Assembly (NCBI GenBank): GCA_947465275.1
Contig: CANIAI010000194.1
Location: 1 to 5,324 of the forward strand
DNA from: Acidobacteriota bacterium
GTDB lineage: Bacteria; Acidobacteriota; Vicinamibacteria; Vicinamibacterales; UBA2999
Reading direction: 5' to 3'
Length of the DNA: 5,324 nt
Position 1 is the first letter of the stretch; the number at the start of each line of letters is the position of its first letter. Shown here piece by piece: positions 1-3,969 of this stretch. The translations under genes were made by a program, and so were the position numbers. The notes below the pieces were generated by a model that saw only the letters and a program-made list of their open reading frames with translations, had not been told where the DNA came from and did not search any database.

Positions 1-2
1 CC

Positions 3-323
3 TTCGTGAACCAGCTCGACTTCGTCACGTCGGCCGGCCACCTCGATGGCGGGGACAGCCGCGCGAAGCTGCGGTTCCCGGGGAAGGGGCCGGTGGCGGT
101 CATTACCGATCTCGGCATCCTGACGCCGGACCCAGTGACGAAGGAGCTGACGCTCACCAGCGTGCACCCGGGGGTGACCGCCGACGCGGTCGTCGCGGCG
201 ACGGGATGGCCGCTGAAGGTGGCGAGCGAACTCTCGACCACGGCCCCGCCCACCGCGCAGGAACTCACGGTGCTCCGTGATCTGCAGGCGCGGACGGCGA
301 AGGCCCACGCCGGCCAGGCGTAG
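3..323 (+). CDS. CoA-transferase family I, beta subunit, C-terminal part (5' end outside window)
   Basis: This is the last ~106 residues of a class I CoA-transferase beta subunit, of the glutaconate / 3-oxoacid CoA-transferase type, a cytosolic enzyme that moves CoA between carboxylic acids as an alpha/beta complex. The recognisable part is the stretch DFVTSAGHLDGG, then a GKGPVAVITDLGI segment, an acidic DPVTKELTL turn and a SVHPGVTADAV motif followed by ATGW, in the order usual for the end of GctB-like subunits. Family members are about 260 residues, so roughly 60% lies upstream, including the catalytic Glu. The frame is open to the window edge; the GTG at position 6 is an internal Val, not the start. 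A strong terminator follows the stop within 13 bases, so this is the last gene of its operon and is not co-transcribed with the membrane genes. The exact acid substrate cannot be told from this fragment. Confidence 0.88.
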   Translation, partial: FVNQLDFVTSAGHLDGGDSRAKLRFPGKGPVAVITDLGILTPDPVTKELTLTSVHPGVTADAVVAATGWPLKVASELSTTAPPTAQELTVLRDLQARTAKAHAGQA

Positions 324-335
324 CGTGTGCGGGTT

Positions 336-373
336 CGCGGCGGTGTCTCAAGATGCCGCCGCGGGTCCTTTTT
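336..373 (+). terminator. Rho-independent terminator after the CoA-transferase gene
   Basis: A perfect 8-bp GC stem pairs CGCGGCGG (336-343) with CCGCCGCG (356-363). It can extend inward by four more pairs (two of them G-T) to a TCAA tetraloop at 348-351. It is followed by GGTCC and a run of five T (369-373). It begins 12 bases after the stop codon, so it separates the CoA-transferase operon from the membrane-protein unit. Confidence 0.88.
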
Positions 374-376
374 GCG

Positions 377-405
377 TGGACTTCGCTACCTCGACAACAT
401 AGAAT
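377..405 (+). promoter_or_regulatory. Sigma70-like promoter for the membrane-protein unit
   Basis: TGGACT (377-382, four of six matches to TTGACA) lies 17 bases upstream of TAGAAT (400-405, five of six matches to TATAAT). Transcription would start near 412, giving a leader of about 21 bases before the ATG at 433. The -35 box sits only 3 bases after the T-run of the preceding terminator. A GAGGA ribosome-binding site (418-422) lies 10 bases before the ATG. The spacing and match are good for a GC-rich genome, but the start of transcription is predicted only. Confidence 0.62.
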
Positions 406-432
406 CCCGGCCGGCTTGAGGACATCCACTAC

Positions 433-1389
433 ATGGCCTTCAATTTCACACCAACACATCTCCACCTGCTGCTGAACCACTTCCCGACGATCGGTTTCAT
501 CATCGGTCTCGGCCTCTTCGTGATCGCGATGATCGCGAAGAGCGAGCACCTGAAGCTCGGGAGCCTCGTGGTGCTCGTGGGCATCTCGATCATCACCATT
601 CCCACGTACATCACCGGCAACGCGGCCGGCGAAGTGATCTGCGGTGTGGCGGCGAACCTGCCCGGCGCCTGTCACGACACGACCATCTCGCGGTCGTTGA
701 TCGACCAGCACGAGGGAGCGGCGCTGCAGGCGCTGCTGCTGATGACGCTGACCGGCGGGCTGGCCTGGCTCGGCATGTGGCAGTGGCGTCGGTTCGGCGC
801 GATGCCGGGCTGGAACCACGTGGCGGTGCTCCTGTTCGGGGTGATCACCCTGGCGACGGTCTCGCGTGCGGCCGCGATCGGCGGTGAGATTCGCCACCCC
901 GAGATTCGGGTGACGGCTGATTCCTCGGCGAAGCAGTTCGGCCGGGTGGCCGGCGACTTCATCTCGAACACGCCCTGGACCTGGGTGACGGCCGAGACCC
1001 TGCACTTCATCGGGCTGACGCTGCTCCTGGCCGTCTGCCTGCTGATCCTGCTGAAGGTGCTCGGCACCATCCCGACGATCACCTACAACACGCTGGATCG
1101 CCTGCTGCCGTGGGCGATTCTCGGGTTCGGCCTCAACATCTTCACGGGGATGGGCTTCTTCGCGGCCGCGCCCTATCAGTACATCCACAACGTCGCGTTC
1201 TACTACAAGCTGGCCTTCATCATCGGCGCCGGCCTGATCACGCTGCTCTACACGTTCGACCCGTCGTGGTCGCACGAAGGAGAGCAGCCGACGATGCGCT
1301 CGAAGGTGCTGGCGGGTGCCGCACTCTTCCTGTGGGTCGGCGTGATGTTCTGGGGCAGCATGCTGCCGTTCATCGGCAACGCGTTCTAA
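433..1389 (+). CDS. Eight-helix membrane protein: His-rich four-helix N-domain fused to a DUF6644-like four-helix C-domain
   Basis: A 318-residue integral membrane protein of unknown function, apparently a fusion of two four-helix units. The N-domain (helices about 13-34, 41-62, 97-117, 128-148) opens with His9, His11, Asn15, His16 and Pro18. It continues with TGNAAGE at 61-67 and an Asp-Gln-His-Glu motif around His93 before helix 3. This pattern recalls DUF2231-like membrane proteins, where conserved His residues suggest metal or haem binding. The loop between helices 2 and 3 carries Cys70, Cys80 and His81. The C-domain (helices about 186-212, 224-246, 255-275, 293-313) aligns along its length with the protein at 2933-3421. 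Shared features are the PWTW start, His191 in ETLHFIG, Leu-Pro-Trp before helix 6, Asn235 with Thr238-Gly239, Lys259 and the identical ending MLPFIGNAF. It differs in having Ser309 where the three paralogues have Arg. The start is supported by GAGGA at a 10-base spacing. It is the first gene of the unit, 15 bases upstream of the 46-residue gene. The C-terminal family assignment is from memory. Confidence 0.9.
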   Translation: MAFNFTPTHLHLLLNHFPTIGFIIGLGLFVIAMIAKSEHLKLGSLVVLVGISIITIPTYITGNAAGEVICGVAANLPGACHDTTISRSLIDQHEGAALQALLLMTLTGGLAWLGMWQWRRFGAMPGWNHVAVLLFGVITLATVSRAAAIGGEIRHPEIRVTADSSAKQFGRVAGDFISNTPWTWVTAETLHFIGLTLLLAVCLLILLKVLGTIPTITYNTLDRLLPWAILGFGLNIFTGMGFFAAAPYQYIHNVAFYYKLAFIIGAGLITLLYTFDPSWSHEGEQPTMRSKVLAGAALFLWVGVMFWGSMLPFIGNAF

Positions 1390-1404
1390 TCGGGGATCAA
1401 GACA

Positions 1405-1545
1405 ATGACAGCTTCTGGGTCTGGACCGTACGAGCTGGCGGCCATTGTGTTCGGGGTGGTGACGATCTGCACCGTGCTGGTGGGCATCGTCGGCATCCTC
1501 ATCGACAAGAGCGCCGCGGCGCACGAGCATCGGGGAGGCCGGTAA
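1405..1545 (+). CDS. Small single-helix membrane protein (46 residues)
   Basis: This short gene encodes 46 residues: a short polar N-terminus, one hydrophobic helix (about residues 11-33, with Gly17, Gly27 and Gly30) and a basic, polar tail starting DKSAAAHEH. The positive-inside rule puts the tail in the cytoplasm. About 38 of 46 codons end in G or C, as in the neighbours, which supports real coding. It fits exactly between two membrane genes: 15 bases after the stop at 1389 and 4 bases before the next ATG at 1550. GGGGA (1392-1396) lies 8 bases before its ATG. Its last codons contain GGGGAGG (1532-1538), the likely ribosome-binding site of the next gene, so the two are probably translationally coupled. 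Size and position recall the one-helix accessory subunits of respiratory complexes such as CydX or CcoQ, but there is no sequence match to either that I recognise. Function unknown. Confidence 0.72.
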   Translation: MTASGSGPYELAAIVFGVVTICTVLVGIVGILIDKSAAAHEHRGGR

Positions 1546-1549
1546 GGCA

Positions 1550-2047
1550 ATGACCGACTTTCTACTCTGGGTTGAAAGCCTCTCCTACAGCACCTTCGTC
1601 CGGGAGTCGGGTTCGCTCTGGGCGTTCCCGATGTACCTCTTCATGCACACGCTCGGCATGGCCATCATGGTCGGCTGCGCGACGATGATCAGCTTCGCCC
1701 TGCTCGGCATCTGGCCGAAGGGCGTGCCGATCAAGCCGCTGTCGAAGCTCTTCCCGATCATGTGGGTGGCGTTCTTCGTGAACCTGTTCACCGGCGTGTC
1801 GATCTTCTTCAAGGATGCGAACAGCTACGGTCACAACTGGGACTTCTACATGAAGCTCGTGTTCGTGGTCGCCGGCATCATCCTGATGCGTCGCATGCAG
1901 ACGACGCTGCCGAAGGACGCGCAGCTCGATAAGGGGCCCGTCCCGGGCCACCTGAAGAGCCTCGCGACGCTGTCGATCCTGTGCTGGTTCCTCGCCATCG
2001 TGGCGGGCCGCCTGATCGCCTACGTCGGTCCGGTGCCGGGGCTCTAA
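1550..2047 (+). CDS. DUF6644-like four-helix membrane protein, subtype A (first copy)
   Basis: A 165-residue integral membrane protein of unknown function with helices at about 24-53, 68-87, 100-114 and 138-158. The N-terminus carries RESGS (18-22), then Trp-Ala-x-Pro and His33 in the first helix. Helix 2 has Met-Trp-Val and Asn78 with Thr81-Gly82, helix 3 has Lys102, and helix 4 has Gly153-Arg154 followed by Leu-Ile-Ala-Tyr. These same residues recur in the protein at 2432-2923, with the first 33 positions in exact register, so the two are paralogues of one subtype. It is more distantly related to the C-domain at 433-1389 and to the protein at 2933-3421. The ATG lies 4 bases after the 46-residue gene, with GGAGG (1534-1538) 11 bases upstream. 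It is the last gene of its unit, followed by a hairpin. A conserved membrane His and Arg suggest a bound cofactor or quinone, but this is inference. Confidence 0.9.
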   Translation: MTDFLLWVESLSYSTFVRESGSLWAFPMYLFMHTLGMAIMVGCATMISFALLGIWPKGVPIKPLSKLFPIMWVAFFVNLFTGVSIFFKDANSYGHNWDFYMKLVFVVAGIILMRRMQTTLPKDAQLDKGPVPGHLKSLATLSILCWFLAIVAGRLIAYVGPVPGL

Positions 2048-2074
2048 GACCGGTACCGTTCGTCGTCACACCAG

Positions 2075-2108
2075 AGAGGCCGCCGGGGCGATTGCCCAGG
2101 CGGCCTCT
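2075..2108 (+). terminator. Hairpin terminator after the first membrane-protein unit
   Basis: A perfect 10-bp stem pairs AGAGGCCGCC (2075-2084) with GGCGGCCTCT (2099-2108). An inner GGGC (2086-2089) pairs with GCCC (2094-2097) around a GATT loop, giving about 14 GC-rich pairs with one mismatch. It starts 28 bases after the stop at 2047. The following bases (TGCACG) lack a proper T-run, so it may be a weak, Rho-assisted terminator or an mRNA-stabilising end. Confidence 0.62.
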
Positions 2109-2173
2109 TGCACGTACGGCCGCTCTCCGCAGGCTCCCGCGCGCCGCAGCATCGACCAGACCACCACTGCGAA

Positions 2174-2221
2174 CCGAACGCGGGAAAGTTCAGGACGCGC
2201 CGCGAAACTTCCCGCGTTCGG
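2174..2221. repeat. Imperfect inverted repeat (17/16-base arms, 15-base loop)
   Basis: The left arm 2174-2190 (CCGAACGCGGGAAAGTT) is complementary to the right arm 2206-2221 (AACTTCCCGCGTTCGG) along its whole length except for one extra A on the left. The loop is 2191-2205. No T-run follows, so a Rho-independent terminator is unlikely. It could be a REP-like palindromic element, a processed or stabilising RNA hairpin, or an operator for the downstream unit. There is no second copy in the window. Confidence 0.75.
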
Positions 2222-2431
2222 ACTGACGACGCGCGGCAGTCTGGGCAAAAACACGCGGAAATACGGCCACAAATGTGTGAATGGCCGCGCTGGCGAACCG
2301 CTTGCACAACGGGAGGCGCGGCACGCATCCGGTCAGGGTCGGGGCGCGCTGGTGGTGTCGACCGACGGTCTCCCTCGAGGTCCCGTGGTCACTGGCTTCG
2401 GGTGGTACCCGCTGCGAAAGGAACGGCTGTC

Positions 2432-2923
2432 GTGCTGAACTTTCTGACTTCACTGGAAAACAGTGGCATCTCGACGTATCTGCGGGAGTCCGGCTCCATC
2501 TGGGCCTACCCGCTCGTGCTGACGCTCCACACCGCCGGCCTCGCCGTGCTGGTGGGGACGAACTGGGCGGTGGACCTGCGTCTGCTCGGCGTCGGAGGCT
2601 CGGGTCCGCTCGGCCGACTCGATGGGCTGTTCAAGATGATGTGGGTCGGCTTCTGGATCAACTTCGTGACCGGCCTCCTGCTCTTCATGGCCGATGCGAC
2701 CACGAAGGGGACGGCCACCGTGTTCATGGTGAAGCTGGCCCTGGTGGTCGTGGCCGTGATCGTCGCGCGGCAGACCAGGGCCGTGCTCTTCCCGGGAGGG
2801 CGCCAGGTGACGGTGGCGCCGGCCTCGGCGCGCGCGCTGGCCGTTGCCTCCTTCCTGCTCTGGGCCGCCGCAATCACCGCCGGTCGGTTCATGGCCTACG
2901 GTTCTTCGGCTTACGGTAACTAG
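2432..2923 (+). CDS. DUF6644-like four-helix membrane protein, subtype A (second copy)
   Basis: A 163-residue integral membrane protein of unknown function and the closest paralogue of the one at 1550-2047. It has RESGS at 18-22, Trp24-Ala-Tyr-Pro27, His33 in helix 1 and DLRLLG at the end of that helix. It continues with Met-Trp-Val before helix 2, Asn77 with Thr80-Gly81, Lys101 in helix 3, and Gly151-Arg152 followed by Phe-Met-Ala-Tyr in helix 4. Helices are at about 24-53, 66-87, 97-112 and 135-157. The GTG at 2432 is chosen because it has AAAGGA (2417-2422) 9 bases upstream and because it puts RESGS and His33 at exactly the same residue numbers as in the paralogue. The frame stays open upstream to 2108, but that extension does not look like protein. 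It lies 9 bases before the next gene and is probably co-transcribed with it. Compared with the first copy it lacks the single-helix neighbour. Confidence 0.88.
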   Translation: MLNFLTSLENSGISTYLRESGSIWAYPLVLTLHTAGLAVLVGTNWAVDLRLLGVGGSGPLGRLDGLFKMMWVGFWINFVTGLLLFMADATTKGTATVFMVKLALVVVAVIVARQTRAVLFPGGRQVTVAPASARALAVASFLLWAAAITAGRFMAYGSSAYGN

Positions 2924-2932
2924 GGGGCTGTC

Positions 2933-3421
2933 GTGCTGCAATACGCCTTGATGCTGCGTGCAACGTCGATCTCGGAAGTCATCCGGCTGTCGCCCTGGAC
3001 GTGGCCGATCAGCGAGACGGCCCACTTCATCGGCATGGCCCTGTTGATCGGGGTCATCGGCCTGCTCGATTTCCATCTCCTGGGCTTCGCCAAGATCATG
3101 TCGATGGAGCAGCTGCGGAAGCTGCTGCCCTGGGGGATCTTCGGGTTCGTGATCAACCTGGTCTCCGGGCTCGTGTTCGTCGTCGGCGCGCCCGACCAGT
3201 ACGCGACCAATCCGGCGTTCTACTTCAAGCTGATGTTCCTGGTGATTGCCGGGCTCAACGCGCTCTACTTCGAGACGGCGCACGGCAAGCACGTGCTCGA
3301 GCTCGGGCACATGGACACGCCGCCCAACTCGCTCAAGATCGCGGGTGCGCTCTCGATCTTCTCGTGGTTCATGGTGCTCTACTGGGGGCGCATGCTCCCG
3401 TTCATCGGCAACGCCTTCTAG
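2933..3421 (+). CDS. DUF6644-like four-helix membrane protein, subtype B
   Basis: A 162-residue integral membrane protein of unknown function, paralogous to residues ~181-318 of the protein at 433-1389. Shared landmarks are PWTW (21-24), His31 in ETAHFIG, Leu-Pro-Trp before helix 2, Asn75 with Ser78-Gly79, Ala-Pro-x-Gln-Tyr after helix 2 and Phe-Tyr-x-Lys99-Leu. Both also have a Phe/Leu-rich last helix ending in the identical MLPFIGNAF. Unlike that fused relative it keeps Gly152-Arg153 in helix 4. A second His (His48, in DFHLLG) closes helix 1. Helices are at about 24-52, 64-85, 96-113 and 135-157. The GTG start lies 9 bases after the stop of the preceding gene, with a G-run (2923-2927) overlapping that stop as the probable ribosome-binding site, so translation is likely coupled. 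An ATG at 2951 is an alternative start without a visible ribosome-binding site. Together with its upstream neighbour it makes an A+B pair. Confidence 0.88.
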   Translation: MLQYALMLRATSISEVIRLSPWTWPISETAHFIGMALLIGVIGLLDFHLLGFAKIMSMEQLRKLLPWGIFGFVINLVSGLVFVVGAPDQYATNPAFYFKLMFLVIAGLNALYFETAHGKHVLELGHMDTPPNSLKIAGALSIFSWFMVLYWGRMLPFIGNAF

Positions 3422-3437
3422 CACCGGCGGTTGACGG

Positions 3438-3465
3438 GCGGCGGCTCTCCATCGGGGGCCGCCGC
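3438..3465 (+). terminator. Terminator-like hairpin after the second membrane-protein unit
   Basis: A perfect 8-bp stem pairs GCGGCGGC (3438-3445) with GCCGCCGC (3458-3465), with up to four more inner pairs (CTCC 3447-3450 with GGGG 3454-3457, one of them a T-G pair). It starts 17 bases after the stop at 3421. No T-run follows; the next bases are TGTATAGT, the candidate -10 element of the next gene. It may act as a weak terminator or an attenuating hairpin between the two units. Confidence 0.5.
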
Positions 3466-3467
3466 TG

Positions 3468-3473
3468 TATAGT
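3468..3473 (+). promoter_or_regulatory. Candidate -10 element (TATAGT) for the lipocalin-like gene, suggesting a leaderless mRNA
   Basis: TATAGT matches five of six bases of the -10 consensus and ends 6 bases before the GTG at 3480, so transcription would begin at or next to the start codon. No good -35 box lies at the expected position (3445-3450 reads CTCTCC). No ribosome-binding site lies at a normal distance; the only purine run, GGAA, directly abuts the GTG. Leaderless genes with this -10-to-start spacing are common in some GC-rich bacteria. Confidence 0.42.
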
Positions 3474-3479
3474 CTGGAA

Positions 3480-3959
3480 GTGCGCACCGCTCGTCTCGTC
3501 GCCGCCGCCGCCCTGGCGCTGGCCACGGTCGCCCCGGCCGGGGCACAGTCCGTTTCCCCTTCAGTGCTGTTCGGCACCTGGCGCCTCAACGTCACGGCGT
3601 CCGACTGGAACCCGCCGCCGATGCCGTACGGGCGCGCCACCTGGAAGGTGGAGCCGGTCGGGGATCAGGTGAAGATGACCTACGACATGATCGGCACGCG
3701 CGGTGGCGTGACGTACATGGAATGGACCGGTCGCTTCGACGGGCTGGACTATCAGGTGCAGGGGCCCGACTCGTACGTCACATACGCGTACCGGGTCGTG
3801 GACGCCCGGACGCTCGACCTGCTCGTGAAGGTGGAAGGCCGTGTCGTGGCCGCCGGCCAGGTGACCGTGTCGCCTGATGGGCGGAGCGCGACGACCCGCA
3901 CGGCGTCCCCGGGTCCGAAGGGCGAGATCGTCTCGTCGACCGTCTACGACCGCCGCTGA
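3480..3959 (+). CDS. Small secreted lipocalin-like protein
   Basis: A 159-residue protein with a Sec signal peptide: a basic start (MRTAR), a hydrophobic Ala/Leu/Val core to about residue 18, and a likely signal peptidase I site after AGA (residue 22). The mature part begins with the GTW motif (32-34) followed by RLN. It then shows alternating short strands: TWKVEPVGDQVKMTYD, a Gly-Gly turn, YMEWTGRFDGLDY, YAYRVVD, DLLVKVEGRVV and a C-terminal VYDRR. This is the pattern of small beta-barrel/sandwich proteins abundant in Acidobacteriota, described loosely as lipocalin-like; ligand and role are unknown. GTG at 3480 is the only ATG/GTG/TTG start available, since the frame has a stop at 3432-3434 and no other start codon between. 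It lies 58 bases after the membrane-gene pair, beyond a hairpin. It converges with the DoxX-like gene, whose stop is only 10 bases away. Confidence 0.85.
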   Translation: MRTARLVAAAALALATVAPAGAQSVSPSVLFGTWRLNVTASDWNPPPMPYGRATWKVEPVGDQVKMTYDMIGTRGGVTYMEWTGRFDGLDYQVQGPDSYVTYAYRVVDARTLDLLVKVEGRVVAAGQVTVSPDGRSATTRTASPGPKGEIVSSTVYDRR

Positions 3960-3969
3960 GCGAGCCTTC

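Larger units (their letters stand above)
2048..2431. other. 384-base intergenic region with several inverted repeats and no credible gene
   Basis: This gap separates the two membrane-protein units. It holds the terminator-like hairpin at 2075-2108, the long imperfect inverted repeat at 2174-2221, and a short GACTG/CAGTC pair (2221-2225 / 2237-2241). It also holds a CGGCCA/TGGCCG pair (2264-2269 / 2282-2287) around a relatively AT-rich loop, and a tight CGGGT/ACCCG hairpin (2399-2403 / 2407-2411) just before the ribosome-binding site of the next gene. The open frame running from 2108 into the next gene gives a basic, Arg/Ser/Pro-rich translation with no membrane or domain character, so I do not call it coding. 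I could not find a convincing sigma70 or sigma54 promoter for the gene at 2432. Confidence 0.7.

Noticed and set aside
265..1530. 421-residue open frame on the minus strand opposite the fused membrane gene
   Set aside because: Its translation is rich in Arg, His, Gln and Glu with no hydrophobic core, as expected from reading opposite a GC-rich gene; the plus strand has a promoter, a ribosome-binding site and paralogous protein sequence.
2108..2431. N-terminal extension of the gene at 2432 up to an upstream start at 2108
   Set aside because: The extension reads through hairpins, gives a basic Arg/Ser/Pro-rich sequence, and is absent from the paralogue; the GTG at 2432 has a well-placed ribosome-binding site and matches the paralogue's length.
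3431..3473. TTGACG (3431-3436) as the -35 box paired with TATAGT (3468-3473)
   Set aside because: The spacing is 31 bases, far from the 16-18 needed, and the interval is filled by a stable hairpin.
2450..3640. 396-residue minus-strand open frame opposite the second membrane pair
   Set aside because: Low-complexity charged translation typical of an antisense shadow; it spans the junctions of two well-supported plus-strand genes.
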